A DNA stretch of 64,000 bases from PALSA-270 sp963770915. GTDB lineage: Bacteria > Acidobacteriota > Terriglobia > Terriglobales > Acidobacteriaceae. The position numbers and the translations under genes were made by a program. Every line of letters starts with the position of its first letter. Within the stretch, counting starts at the first letter, position 1. This document shows positions 53,268 through 62,160 of the stretch, piece after piece. The stretch covers positions 3,472,001-3,536,000 of the forward strand of contig CAVYRG010000001.1 of the NCBI GenBank assembly GCA_963770915.1, written 5' to 3'. A model generated the notes under the pieces. It was not told where the DNA came from, searched no databases, and saw nothing but the letters and a program-made list of their open reading frames with translations.

Positions 53268-55259
53268 ATGATTCGCTTTCTGCAAACCCCTGGCCCGCTG
53301 AAGAAGATCATTCTTGGCGGGTTACTATTGCTGATCTGCGGCGCCATGGTCATCACGCTGGTGCCCGGAGGCATCAGTTCAACCCTAGGCTTAGGCACTC
53401 CCGGTCAGGGCGTGGTGGCCAAAGTTGCCGGCGCGGACGTTACGCGCGACGAAGTGGACCGCCAGGCCCGGCAGATGCTGCAAGCGCAGTTTCCCCGCGG
53501 TGGTGCGCAAGCCCAGGCGCTGCTCCCCTATTTCTCGGAGCGCGCCGCGGAAAATCTGATCAATCAAAAGGCTATTCTCGCGGAGGCTGACCGCTTAGGG
53601 CTGCGGGCCACTGATGCGGAGGTCCGCGACGATCTGCAAAAGGATCCCCAGTTCGCGCAGGCCATTTTTCCCGGAGGCAACTTTATTGGCCAGGTAGCCT
53701 ATGAGTCGTTGCTCCAGCAGCACGATATGACCGTTCCGATGTTCGAACAGAGCGTCAAGGACGAGATCGTATTTGGCAAAATGCGCGACCTGGTCACCGG
53801 CGGCGCCAGCGTTTCTGAAGTCGACGTTCGTCGCGAATTTGCCCGCCAGAACACTAAGGTGAAGTTCGACTATGCCGTGATCCGGCGCGACGACCTGCTG
53901 AAGGATATCCATCCCACCGACGCGGAACTCAAAGCCTTCTACGACAGCCACAAAGCGAACTACGCCAACGCCATTCCGGAGAAGCGCAAAGTTAAGTATG
54001 TGGTGATCGATACAGAGAAGATTTCCGCCACAACCACGGTTACCCCGCAAGAGATCGAAGATTACTATGATCAACATCGCAGTGATTTCCAGGTGCCGGA
54101 GCAGGTGAATGTCCGCCACATCCTGATCAAAGCACCTCTTCCCGGCGCCGACGGCAAGGTTGATCCCACAGGGCTGGAAGCGGCCCGCCAAAAAGCCGAG
54201 GACATTCTGAAGCAGTTGAAGGCGGGCGCAAACTTCGCTGAGCTGGCCAAGAAGTATTCCGAAGACCCGGGCAGCGCAAAGAATGGCGGCTCACTGGGCT
54301 GGATTCGACGGGGTCAGACCGTGGCCGAATTCGAAAAGGCCGCGTTTTCGCTTCCCAAGGGCGGCATGAGCGGCCTGGTGCAGAGCAGTTACGGTTTCCA
54401 CATCATCCAGGTGGAAGATAAGCAGCAAGCTCACACTAAGACGCTCGCCGAGGTCAAAGATCAGATCGAGCCCGCCGTGAAGCAGGAAACTGCAACCAAG
54501 GCCGCCAACGCACAGGCCACCCAGTTGCTTGCGCAGGCGCAAAAAACCGGGTTGGCTCAAGCGGCGTCTGCACAAGGCCTGCAGGTTATTTCCACTGACT
54601 TTGTTAGCCGTACCGATTCGCTCCCGGGCATTGGCAGCTCGCCCCAGTTTATGGGCGCGCTCTTCAGCGAGCCGGAAAAGTCCCCTGCCGACGTCGTGCA
54701 GTTGCCAGACGGCTACGTCGTCTTCCAGTTGGGCGAGATCAAGCCGCCTGAAACGCCGACTTTCGATGAAATCCGCAGCCGCGTAGAGACGGATTTCAAG
54801 AACGACCGCGCCGACGCGTTTCTTACCCAGAAAACCCAGGAACTTTCCGACCGCGCCAAAGCAGAGCACGACCTCCGCAAAGCCGCGAAAGAGCTGGGGG
54901 CCACTGTGAAAACGAGCGATCTCGTGGCGCCCGATGGGCAAGTCCCGGATATCGGCTCCATGACGGGTCAGGCTTCCGTCGCCTTCACCTTGAACGTTGG
55001 CCAAACCGGCGGCCCTATCTCGGCCGGCAACGACGGCGTAGTGCTGACGGTTGTGGACAAACAGGAGCCTTCGGAACAGGAATTCGCCGCCAAGAAAGAC
55101 CAGATTCGAGACCAGCTGTTGCAAGCCAAACAAGGAGAGCTGTTTGAGCTTTTCGTTGCCAATCTGCGCGACCAGATGCAAAAGTCGGGCAAAATCAAGA
55201 TCAATCAAGACGAAATGAACAGCCTGACGCGGCAGCACGGCGGCAGCGAAGGCGAATAG
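53268..55259 (+). CDS. PpiD/SurA-type peptidylprolyl isomerase
   Basis: A 663-residue periplasmic foldase anchored by one N-terminal helix (KKIILGGLLLLICGAMVITL). A SurA-N-like chaperone region follows, including AENLINQKAILAEADRLGL, then a parvulin rotamase domain (VNVRHILIKAPLPG, ANFAELAKKYSEDPGSAKNG, GGSLGWIRRGQTVAEFE, SSYGFHIIQVEDK) and a C-terminal chaperone segment. It helps exported proteins fold after Sec translocation. The architecture (anchor, single central parvulin) resembles PpiD more than SurA. Confidence 0.9.
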   Translation: MIRFLQTPGPLKKIILGGLLLLICGAMVITLVPGGISSTLGLGTPGQGVVAKVAGADVTRDEVDRQARQMLQAQFPRGGAQAQALLPYFSERAAENLINQKAILAEADRLGLRATDAEVRDDLQKDPQFAQAIFPGGNFIGQVAYESLLQQHDMTVPMFEQSVKDEIVFGKMRDLVTGGASVSEVDVRREFARQNTKVKFDYAVIRRDDLLKDIHPTDAELKAFYDSHKANYANAIPEKRKVKYVVIDTEKISATTTVTPQEIEDYYDQHRSDFQVPEQVNVRHILIKAPLPGADGKVDPTGLEAARQKAEDILKQLKAGANFAELAKKYSEDPGSAKNGGSLGWIRRGQTVAEFEKAAFSLPKGGMSGLVQSSYGFHIIQVEDKQQAHTKTLAEVKDQIEPAVKQETATKAANAQATQLLAQAQKTGLAQAASAQGLQVISTDFVSRTDSLPGIGSSPQFMGALFSEPEKSPADVVQLPDGYVVFQLGEIKPPETPTFDEIRSRVETDFKNDRADAFLTQKTQELSDRAKAEHDLRKAAKELGATVKTSDLVAPDGQVPDIGSMTGQASVAFTLNVGQTGGPISAGNDGVVLTVVDKQEPSEQEFAAKKDQIRDQLLQAKQGELFELFVANLRDQMQKSGKIKINQDEMNSLTRQHGGSEGE

Positions 55260-55389
55260 CCAGCTTAGGCGAATCTAATTTCAGAAATGAGCGCCGCCAC
55301 GTCTGCGTCGCACAACTTAAAATCGAGGGCGGGCTTTTCGCCTGGTTCCATGAAGTGCCGGAAGTGGAGACCGCGCTCAGCAAACACGT

Positions 55390-56922
55390 ATGGCCTTCCC
55401 TCGCGCCACAGGCATTTTGCTGCACCCCACCTCCCTGCCATCGCGGGGCGGCATCGGTGATTTTGGCCCGGCGGCCTACGAATTCCTTGACTTTCTAGCC
55501 GACGGGGGCCAGGGCTTGTGGCAGGTTCTTCCTCTCGGTCCGCCGGCAAAAGGCAACTCGCCTTACTCATCCACGTCAGCCTTCGCTGGCAACCCGCTGC
55601 TCATCAGCTTGGAGCGCTTGGCCGAACGCGGCTGGATTGACCCGGCGCGCCTGATCGGGCTTTCGTCGCGCGTCACAAACGTTGAGTACGATCACGTCGT
55701 CGCCTGCAAGCTGCCCCTGCTCAACGAAGCGGCCCGAAATTTCCTGGAAGATGCTCCTGGCAGCGCGCACGCTCGTTTTCAACGCTTTTGCTATGAGAAC
55801 GCCTGGTGGCTGGAGGATTTCGTCCTCTTCGACGCGCTTCGCGAACGCTATGGCAAACAGGGATGGAATCACTGGCCGCAGGAACTCGCCCGCCGTGAGT
55901 CGGCCGCGATCGAAGCCGCCCGCTCCGAGCTAGCTTCGGAAATGGCGGTTCGCCGCGCCCTTCAGTTCGCATTCTATGAGCAATGGCGCGCGCTGCGGGC
56001 TTATTGCGCGCAGCGCTCCGTGCGCGTAGTGGGTGACATCGCTATTTTCGTCGACTACGACAGTGCCGATGTGTGGGCGCATCGCGACCTGTACCGCCTA
56101 CGCGACGATCTGGAGCCAGAAGTCGTCGCCGGCGTGCCTCCGGATGCCTTCAGTGCCACCGGCCAGCGCTGGGGCAACCCGCTCTATAACTGGGATGTAA
56201 TGCGCTTACAGGGCTTTCAGTGGTGGATTCAGCGCCTGCGCTGGGCCACCCAGACCTGCGACTACATTCGCCTCGACCACTTCCGCGGCTTCGAGCAATT
56301 CTGGGAAATTCCCGCCAGCGAGCCAACCGCCATGTACGGCCGCTGGGTGGACGGGCCCAAAGATGAGCTCTTCAACAAGCTGCGCGAGGCTCTCGGCGGC
56401 CTGCCTTTTTTTGCCGAAGACCTCGGCTACATCACTTCGGAAGTTCACGCCCTGCGCGAGCGCCACCAGATTCCCGGCCTGGCCGTGCTGCAGTTCGGAT
56501 TCGGAAATACCGGCGCTCACATTTATCTGCCGCACCGAGTCACGGCCAACCACGTGATCTACACCGGAACCCACGACAATGACACGACTCTGGGCTGGTG
56601 GAACAACGGCCTGGGCGAACACGAGCGTCAAGCGATTAGCGCTTACGTTGGCCCGTGCCCCGATGGGATTAACTGGGGACTCATTCGTCTGGCGCAAGGC
56701 TCGGTTGCCAGTCTCTCCGTCATTCCGCTGCAGGATGTGTTGGGATTGGGCAGCGAAGCTCGCTTGAATACGCCCAGCGTCGCGGAGGGAAATTTTCGTT
56801 GGCGCTACCAGCCCGGCTCGCTCGCACACGAATTAGCGGAACGGCTGGCGTGCCTGGCGGAGGTCACGGACCGCATGCCACCAGCCATGCCGTCGCCGCC
56901 GAACGAGGATTTTGCGGCCTAG
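55390..56922 (+). CDS. malQ: 4-alpha-glucanotransferase (amylomaltase), GH77
   Basis: A 510-residue GH77 enzyme that transfers maltodextrin chains between glucans. The start ATG 55390 gives MAFPRATGILLHPTSLPSRG, the conserved first motif. Catalytic residues are in RLDHFRGFEQFWEIP (nucleophile Asp), AEDLGYITSEV (acid/base Glu) and GTHDNDTTLGWW (transition-state Asp). The length fits bacterial MalQ (~500). No glycogen or maltose genes lie next to it, but a truncated alpha-glucan phosphorylase is present at 15.6 kb. Confidence 0.95.
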   Translation: MAFPRATGILLHPTSLPSRGGIGDFGPAAYEFLDFLADGGQGLWQVLPLGPPAKGNSPYSSTSAFAGNPLLISLERLAERGWIDPARLIGLSSRVTNVEYDHVVACKLPLLNEAARNFLEDAPGSAHARFQRFCYENAWWLEDFVLFDALRERYGKQGWNHWPQELARRESAAIEAARSELASEMAVRRALQFAFYEQWRALRAYCAQRSVRVVGDIAIFVDYDSADVWAHRDLYRLRDDLEPEVVAGVPPDAFSATGQRWGNPLYNWDVMRLQGFQWWIQRLRWATQTCDYIRLDHFRGFEQFWEIPASEPTAMYGRWVDGPKDELFNKLREALGGLPFFAEDLGYITSEVHALRERHQIPGLAVLQFGFGNTGAHIYLPHRVTANHVIYTGTHDNDTTLGWWNNGLGEHERQAISAYVGPCPDGINWGLIRLAQGSVASLSVIPLQDVLGLGSEARLNTPSVAEGNFRWRYQPGSLAHELAERLACLAEVTDRMPPAMPSPPNEDFAA

Positions 56923-56947
56923 TCTGCTTCCTGGCCTAAATCGTGAC

Positions 56948-56975
56948 AAAAAAGCCGGAGCCTTGCGGCTCCGGC
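56948..56975 (-). terminator. Rho-independent terminator of the XRE regulator gene
   Basis: On the minus strand GCCGGAGCC, loop GCAA and GGCTCCGGC form a perfect 9-bp stem followed by six Ts (56948-56953). It terminates the minus-strand regulator, whose stop is at 57042. No T-run follows on the plus strand, so it is not bidirectional. Confidence 0.85.
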
Positions 56976-57006
56976 CGTAGTTGGCAGGTTGCCCGGATAA
57001 ACTCGT

Positions 57007-57030
57007 GTGGCGCGGGCGCCTTCGCCCGCG
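57007..57030. repeat. REP-like palindrome (8-bp stem, CCTT loop)
   Basis: GTGG is followed by CGCGGGCG, loop CCTT, and CGCCCGCG. It shares the GTGGCG prefix and a C-Y-T-rich tetraloop with the element at 58369-58392, suggesting one family of dispersed palindromic repeats. Confidence 0.5.
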
Positions 57031-57041
57031 TGCTGCGTCTC

Positions 57042-57581
57042 CTACGCGCTTCTCCGCGGACGTAGCGACAAATCCCGCACTTGCGCCAGCACACTGGAAA
57101 GCTGCAACCCGTCCAGTTGGCACACCAGCGGCTGCAGCTCCGCGATGAACTGATCTTTCATCAGATCGCGGATCTCATCCTGGCGGGTGCGCTCGCTGCC
57201 CGTGAGCAGGTCAGGGACGGAAACCTCCAGCGCTCGCGCCAGCCTCTCCAGCGAGGAGAGCGTCGGCGTTGCTTTTTCGTTTTCGATCTTGGAGACATAG
57301 GTCCGCGGCACTGCCATGCGTCCTGCCAGCTGACGCTGGCTGAGCCCGCTGCGTAAGCGCAACGAACGGATCGAAGCGGCCAGGTTCAGGTGCCCGCGGC
57401 CGTTGCCGTGCATCGGCATTATTTGTGGCTCGGGCATGGCTGCGATCACTTCCGGCTCGTCCTCATCGAGCGAAGCGTGGCAGCGGCGGCAGAGATTATT
57501 TGAGGTGCGAAATTGAACCAGCAGACAGTGGTCGCAGCGGACTACTTCCCTGGAATCGACCGGGGCGAGCGTTGTGGCCAT
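57042..57581 (-). CDS. XRE-family regulator with N-terminal zinc ribbon
   Basis: A 179-residue protein. Residues 16-34 carry two Cys pairs, C-x2-C (CDHC) and C-x2-C (CRRC), likely a zinc ribbon. Residues ~66-122 are a Cro/C1-type helix-turn-helix (IRSLRLRSGLSQRQLAGRM, VPRTYVSKIENEKATPTL), followed by a helical region (RDLMKDQFIAELQPLVCQ). Zinc-ribbon plus XRE fusions are uncommon; the Cys pairs may sense metals or redox state or aid dimerisation. It is monocistronic with its own terminator; a weak promoter (TTGACA-17-TCAGAT, 57667-57695) lies upstream. Confidence 0.85.
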   Translation of the reverse strand: MATTLAPVDSREVVRCDHCLLVQFRTSNNLCRRCHASLDEDEPEVIAAMPEPQIMPMHGNGRGHLNLAASIRSLRLRSGLSQRQLAGRMAVPRTYVSKIENEKATPTLSSLERLARALEVSVPDLLTGSERTRQDEIRDLMKDQFIAELQPLVCQLDGLQLSSVLAQVRDLSLRPRRSA

Positions 57582-57726
57582 CTAGGTTGGGAGGTGCCAG
57601 AGCGGGTGCATCTCCTGGAACTCAAAAAGAGAGCGACGACTTTTCAGAGTTCCAACCTGCAGCGTAATCTGAGGGATGAGCCCTGTGGATGTCAAGGATA
57701 ATCTGGCACGAAAAGCAGAATATCTT

Positions 57727-57767
57727 GGAGAAAACCGCAAACCAACCGGAGAAAACCAGGAGAAAAC
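57727..57767. repeat. Three direct repeats of GGAGAAAAC
   Basis: GGAGAAAAC occurs at 57727, 57748 and 57759, with centre spacings of 21 and 11 bases, close to two and one DNA turns. They lie directly upstream of the HD-domain gene. Phased direct repeats can be activator or repressor sites; the AG-rich composition could also be a string of ribosome-binding-like sequences. Confidence 0.5.
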
Positions 57768-57779
57768 AGGCAAAAAACC

Positions 57780-58352
57780 ATGATGAATCGCGCCGCCGCG
57801 TGGGGTTTACTAACTGAGTTCACGGTATCAGAAAGTTTACGCAAGCACGCGCTTGCAGTCGAAGCGTGCATGCGTGCCTACGCGCGAAAATTTTCCGCAG
57901 ACGAAGAATTGTGGGGAGCCGTTGGCCTGATTCATGACTTCGATTACGAGAAATTCCCCAACCGCGAGGAGCATCCTTACAAAGGAAACGAAATTCTCGA
58001 AGCGCGCGGCTATTCCGAGGAAATCCGCCGCGCCATTATGTCGCACGCCGAGTACACCGGTGTGCCGCGCGACTCGCCGATGGAGAAGACTCTGTTCGCC
58101 TGCGACGAACTAGCCGGATTCGTCACCGCCGTCGCCTTGGTCAAGCCGGGGAAGTCGCTCGCCGAGGTGGACGCCAAGTCCATCCGAAAAAAGATGAAGG
58201 ACAAAGCCTTCGCCCGCAGCGTAAGCCGCGACGATATCGTCAACGGCGCCGCCGCTCTGGGAGTGGATTTGGAAGATCACATCGCCTTTTGCATCGAGGC
58301 GATGAACGGAATCGCAGGGGAACTAGGATTGAACGGAAGCGCGGCAAGGTAG
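57780..58352 (+). CDS. HD-domain hydrolase
   Basis: A 190-residue protein with an HD/HDIG fold: His in SLRKHALAVEACM, the His-Asp pair in GLIHDFDYEKFP, His in NREEHPYKG and His in IMSHAEYTG. It has a C-terminal helical region (SIRKKMKDKAFARSVSRDDI). Such proteins are metal-dependent phosphohydrolases, possibly acting on nucleotides. Start ATG 57780 or 57783. Its upstream region carries the GGAGAAAAC repeats. It is not clearly linked to the neighbours. Confidence 0.85.
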   Translation: MMNRAAAWGLLTEFTVSESLRKHALAVEACMRAYARKFSADEELWGAVGLIHDFDYEKFPNREEHPYKGNEILEARGYSEEIRRAIMSHAEYTGVPRDSPMEKTLFACDELAGFVTAVALVKPGKSLAEVDAKSIRKKMKDKAFARSVSRDDIVNGAAALGVDLEDHIAFCIEAMNGIAGELGLNGSAAR

Positions 58353-58368
58353 TATAGGCAATGGTCAC

Positions 58369-58392
58369 GTGGCGACAGCCGCCCTCGGCTGT
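58369..58392. repeat. REP-like palindrome (7-bp stem, CCCT loop)
   Basis: GTGGCG is followed by ACAGCCG, loop CCCT, and CGGCTGT. It resembles the element at 57007-57030 and sits in the short gap after the HD-domain gene. Similar palindromes are dispersed in acidobacterial genomes (recalled, not searched). Confidence 0.5.
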
Positions 58393-58426
58393 TGGGCTGG
58401 GCGGAGCTCGGCAGTTCGGACAAAAA

Positions 58427-59998
58427 TCATTTCAACGCCACTGCCAATTTGCTGCTGGCCACCAACTCCGCCACCCTCACAAAATCCTCCGCCATCACTC
58501 GGTCGGTTTCCATCGCCGCGCACACTGACCGAATCGCCGCCACTGCCGCCTGTCCGCGCGCCGAAGTCTTGAGCGGTGCCAGAAATTCCACCGCCTGCGC
58601 GGCCGCCATGGCTTCAATCGCGACCACGTTGCGTGTGTTGGTGACGATGCGTCGCAGCTTGATCGCCGCCGTCATTCCCATGGAAACATAATCTTCTTTA
58701 TTGCCCGAAGTCGTAATCGAATCGACCGACGCCGGATGCGCCAGCACCTTGTTTTCGCTGACCAGCGCCGCCGCCGTGACCTGCGCCATCATGAAGCCAG
58801 AGTTCAGTCCCGCGTGCGGCGCGAGGAACGGCGGCAAGCCCTCGTTGAGCGCGGGATTGACCAGCCGCTCGATGCGGCGCTCAGAAATTCCGGCGAGGGC
58901 GGTCAGGGCGATGGCCAGAAAATCGAGAACGAAGGCCAACGGCTCGCCGTGGAAATTTCCCCCGGAAAGAACGTCGCCTGCCGCAGCCGTCGAGTTACGC
59001 TCGACCTGGCGGCCGAGGGCAGGCGTCCCCACGCGAACGTTAACAAAAACCAGCGGATTGTCTACCGCCGAGTTGGCTTCAGTTTCCATCACCTCGCGGC
59101 AATGGGCAAGCGTGTCGCGTACCGCGCCGTGTACCTGCGGAATGCAGCGCAGGGAATAAGCATCCTGCACGCGATTACAGTCCGCATGAGACCTGCGAAT
59201 TCCGCTGCCTTCGAGCATGCGGCGCAGGTTGGCGGCGGTCGCAATCTGTCCGCGATGCGGCCGCGCCTGATGGATGCGCTCGTCGAAAGCCACATCGGTG
59301 CCGCGTAGCGCATCGAGAGTGAGCGCGCCAATCACGTCGGCGGAATCAACCAGAATCGTCGCGTCGCGCAGCGCCAGAATTCCCAGCGCGAGCATGGCCT
59401 GCGTGCCGTTGATGAGAGAGACGGCTTCCTTGGCTTCGAGCGCCAGCGGCTTCAATTTCGCTCGCCGAAGGCCTTCTGCGCCAGAAATACGAGCGCCACG
59501 TTCGTCGAAGCATTCGCCCTCGCCGATCAGCACCAACGCCAGATGAGCCAGCGGTGCCAAATCGCCGCTGGCTCCCACGCTCCCTTGAGACGGCACAAAT
59601 GGCCGCACGCCGCGATTCAGCATCTCGCACAGCGCGCCAATGACCTCGGCCCGGACGCCGGAAAATCCCTTGGCCAGGGAATTCGCCCGCAGCAGCATCA
59701 TGGCGCGCGTTTCCGGGAACGATAGCGGCTCACCCACGCCCGCTGCGTGGGAGCGCAGCAGATTTACCTGCAATTCGCGAATCTGCTCGTGCGGAATGCG
59801 CACATCGCTCAGCTTCCCGACACCGGTGGTAATGGCATAGGCAACTCTGTCGCCGGCGACGAGGGAATCGACCACCGCCCGCGCCCGCACGACCGCCTCC
59901 CGCGCGTCAGGCGCCAGGAACACCGTGCGACGCTCCAGCGCTACTTCCCAAACTTCTTCGCAGGTAAGCGCGTTCCCGCTAATTTGAAGAGCTTTCAC
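58427..59998 (-). CDS. hutH: Histidine ammonia-lyase
   Basis: A 523-residue enzyme that deaminates histidine to urocanate. The MIO prosthetic group forms from the Ala143-Ser144-Gly145 triad in GSVGASGDLAPL. Other motifs include YAITTGVGKLSDV and GGNFHGEPLAFVLD. The start lies 13 bases after the thioesterase gene, so it is the last gene of the five-gene minus operon. No other hut genes are present, so the pathway is split. Confidence 0.93.
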   Translation of the reverse strand: MKALQISGNALTCEEVWEVALERRTVFLAPDAREAVVRARAVVDSLVAGDRVAYAITTGVGKLSDVRIPHEQIRELQVNLLRSHAAGVGEPLSFPETRAMMLLRANSLAKGFSGVRAEVIGALCEMLNRGVRPFVPSQGSVGASGDLAPLAHLALVLIGEGECFDERGARISGAEGLRRAKLKPLALEAKEAVSLINGTQAMLALGILALRDATILVDSADVIGALTLDALRGTDVAFDERIHQARPHRGQIATAANLRRMLEGSGIRRSHADCNRVQDAYSLRCIPQVHGAVRDTLAHCREVMETEANSAVDNPLVFVNVRVGTPALGRQVERNSTAAAGDVLSGGNFHGEPLAFVLDFLAIALTALAGISERRIERLVNPALNEGLPPFLAPHAGLNSGFMMAQVTAAALVSENKVLAHPASVDSITTSGNKEDYVSMGMTAAIKLRRIVTNTRNVVAIEAMAAAQAVEFLAPLKTSARGQAAVAAIRSVCAAMETDRVMAEDFVRVAELVASSKLAVALK

Positions 59999-60011
59999 GA
60001 GAACTCACCGG

Positions 60012-60467
60012 CTAAGCCGCGCCGCCCTCCCGGCCCAACGCCCGAAGGAACGCCTTTGCGTATTTTTCCGGAAGAGGAGTTTTCTTCATTTGCGCATCGG
60101 TTACCACGTGGACAGTCTCGCCCTCCGCCAGCAGTTCGCCGTCACTGGCACGAATGAGTTCGTAGGCGAAGTGCACCACGGACCGGCGAACATTCTTCAG
60201 CCGAGTGCGAACGATGATTTCATCGTCATAACGCGCTGGCGCCTTGTAGCGGCACCGCGCATCGATGACCGCAATGCAGCAGCCATCTTTCACTTCCATG
60301 TCACGATAGGAAAAGCCGAATTGCCGCAACAATTCGACGCGGCCTACCTCAAACCAAACGAAGTGGTTGGCATGGTAAACCACCCCCATTTGATCGGTTT
60401 CGGAATAGCGCACGCGAATGCGGCACTCGCCGACGATTGCGTGGGAACCGCTTTCCGTCTCGTTCAT
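60012..60467 (-). CDS. Acyl-CoA thioesterase (YbgC/FadM type)
   Basis: A 151-residue hot-dog-fold thioesterase. The catalytic-type motif RYSETDQMGVVYHANHFVWF (Asp in ETDQMG) and RVELLRQFGFSYRDMEV are present. Start ATG 60467 overlaps the previous gene's stop by four bases (ATGA), indicating translational coupling. It would cleave short acyl-CoA thioesters and may relieve CoA trapping during the adjacent acyl-CoA breakdown. Confidence 0.9.
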   Translation of the reverse strand: MNETESGSHAIVGECRIRVRYSETDQMGVVYHANHFVWFEVGRVELLRQFGFSYRDMEVKDGCCIAVIDARCRYKAPARYDDEIIVRTRLKNVRRSVVHFAYELIRASDGELLAEGETVHVVTDAQMKKTPLPEKYAKAFLRALGREGGAA

Positions 60468-61246
60468 TTTCCACTCCAACGCGGTTTACGCTTTTCCAGG
60501 AATGACGTAATACCCTCGCGAAAATCGGCAGTGGCCCGGATGGAAGCATTCTCGTTTATGGCAGCTGAAAGTTGTGCATCGAGTTCTAACCTAGCGTGCT
60601 CGGTCAAGAGGCGTTTAGTGAAACCAAGCGAAGCAGGGCTATTGTCCATAAGTTGGTGGGCAAGTTCGCGGGCGCGATCCAGCAACTTGTCTGCAGGCAC
60701 AATTTCGGTGATCAGCCCGAGTCGGCGCGCTTCCTCGGCGTCAAAGGCTCTTCCGGTCAGCAGAAGGTCGCGTGCCACCTTTTCCCCAACTTGGCGCAGC
60801 AAGAAAGTCGAAACGATCGCCGGCACAAATCCGATGCGAACCTCGGTGTAGCCAAACTTGGCCTCGGGGACTGCAAGGGTAAAGTCGCACAGAAGTGCGA
60901 GACCGGTGCCGCCGGCGATTGCCGCTCCGTTGACCGCGGCAATCGTGACTTTGGGGAACTCATAAAGCGAACGGAACAGCTTGCCCATCGTCGCTGAATC
61001 TTCCAGGCCTTGAGCCTTGGATGTTCCCAGCAGGCTTTCCAGGTTCTTCAGGTCCATGCCCGAGCAAAACGCGGGCCCGGCTCCAGTGAGAATCAGAATC
61101 AACGCGGATGATTCCTGCGCTTCGCGAAGCGCTTGCAGCAACTCGCCGATCAGTTCATAGCTGATGGCGTTGCGCTTCTCCGGCCGATTCAGCGTGAGAA
61201 AAGCGATTCCGGAATCGTAGGTCAGTTGAATCGTCTCGTATTTCAT
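60464..61246 (-). CDS. Enoyl-CoA hydratase (methylglutaconyl-CoA hydratase candidate)
   Basis: A 260-residue crotonase-fold enzyme. The start at 61246 (MKYETIQLTYDSGIAFLTLN) is chosen because longer extensions overlap the HMG-CoA lyase gene. The oxyanion-hole motif LTGAGPAFCSGMDLKNLE and the second motif AAVNGAAIAGGTGLALLCDF are typical. Placed between HMG-CoA lyase and the thioesterase, with a biotin-dependent carboxyltransferase upstream, it most likely hydrates 3-methylglutaconyl-CoA in leucine breakdown. A general enoyl-CoA hydratase is the alternative. Confidence 0.85.
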   Translation of the reverse strand: MKYETIQLTYDSGIAFLTLNRPEKRNAISYELIGELLQALREAQESSALILILTGAGPAFCSGMDLKNLESLLGTSKAQGLEDSATMGKLFRSLYEFPKVTIAAVNGAAIAGGTGLALLCDFTLAVPEAKFGYTEVRIGFVPAIVSTFLLRQVGEKVARDLLLTGRAFDAEEARRLGLITEIVPADKLLDRARELAHQLMDNSPASLGFTKRLLTEHARLELDAQLSAAINENASIRATADFREGITSFLEKRKPRWSGK

Positions 61247-61256
61247 CTTCTGCCCA

Positions 61257-62135
61257 TCAATCTGCCGCGTGCGATGTTCCATACCTCGCGCCGATTTCCG
61301 CTGACGCGCGCAGCAGAGCATCCAGCGGCTTGAGCGGCGGCAAAGCCGCTCCTCGCTGCTGCAATGCCTCAATCACTTTTTCTGTGGCAATGTTGCCCAC
61401 CAGCGCATCCTGCGCGAAGGGGCATCCTCCCAATCCGCCAAGTGCGGAATCGAAACGGCGGCAGCCCGCGTCATAGGCTGCGAATATCTTCTCTGCTGCG
61501 TGCTCCGGCCGGCTATGCAAGTGCACCCCAATCTCGAGATATTCATACTTGGAGATCACTGCTGCAACTAATTCCTGAATCTGCTCCGGCCCGGCCATCC
61601 CCACCGTATCGGCCAGCGAAATTGTCTGCACCCCGAGGGACTCCAGAAGATCCACCGCATCCACCACCTCATTCACGCTCCACGGATCTCCATAGGGGTT
61701 CCCGAAGGCCATGGAGATGTAGACCGCCGAATCCAGCCCGGCGGCGTCAGCCTTCTGCTTGATCTTCTCGAATTCATCGATTGCCTCCTCCAGCGTCTGA
61801 TGCTGGTTGTTGCGCAGGAAAGTTGGCGAAACCGAATAGGGAAACCCGAGAGTGCGGACTGCTTCTGCGTTGACAGCGCGTTCCACCCCCTTCTCGTTCA
61901 CGACGATGCCGATCACTTCGACATCGTCGGGAGGGTCCAATTCCTTTAGCACTTCCTCCGAGTCCGCCATTTGTGGCACAGCCTTGGGGGAGACAAATGA
62001 AGCTGCATCGAGATGCTTGAATTCGGCACTGATCAAGGCTTTCAGATAGTCGACTTTGAGGTAAGCAGGAATTTGCATCGCCAAGCCCTGCCAGGCGTCG
62101 CGCGGGCATTCGATCAGTTTGACAAAATCTGACAT
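61257..62135 (-). CDS. Hydroxymethylglutaryl-CoA lyase
   Basis: A 292-residue TIM-barrel enzyme that splits HMG-CoA to acetyl-CoA and acetoacetate. The N-terminal catalytic segment is IECPRDAWQGL, and the flexible active-site loop GGLGGCPFAQ carries the essential Cys238. Metal-binding His residues are in EIGVHLHSRP. It lies 25 bases after the carboxyltransferase gene and ten bases before the hydratase gene. It completes the last step of leucine catabolism. Confidence 0.93.
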   Translation of the reverse strand: MSDFVKLIECPRDAWQGLAMQIPAYLKVDYLKALISAEFKHLDAASFVSPKAVPQMADSEEVLKELDPPDDVEVIGIVVNEKGVERAVNAEAVRTLGFPYSVSPTFLRNNQHQTLEEAIDEFEKIKQKADAAGLDSAVYISMAFGNPYGDPWSVNEVVDAVDLLESLGVQTISLADTVGMAGPEQIQELVAAVISKYEYLEIGVHLHSRPEHAAEKIFAAYDAGCRRFDSALGGLGGCPFAQDALVGNIATEKVIEALQQRGAALPPLKPLDALLRASAEIGARYGTSHAAD

Positions 62136-62160
62136 GGAAATTCAGGATCCGCGGCAAAAG

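Noticed and set aside
57023..57030. Possible CRISPR array or tandem repeats near 57 kb
   Set aside because: Only isolated palindromes and three short direct repeats are present; no regular repeat-spacer pattern was found anywhere in the window.
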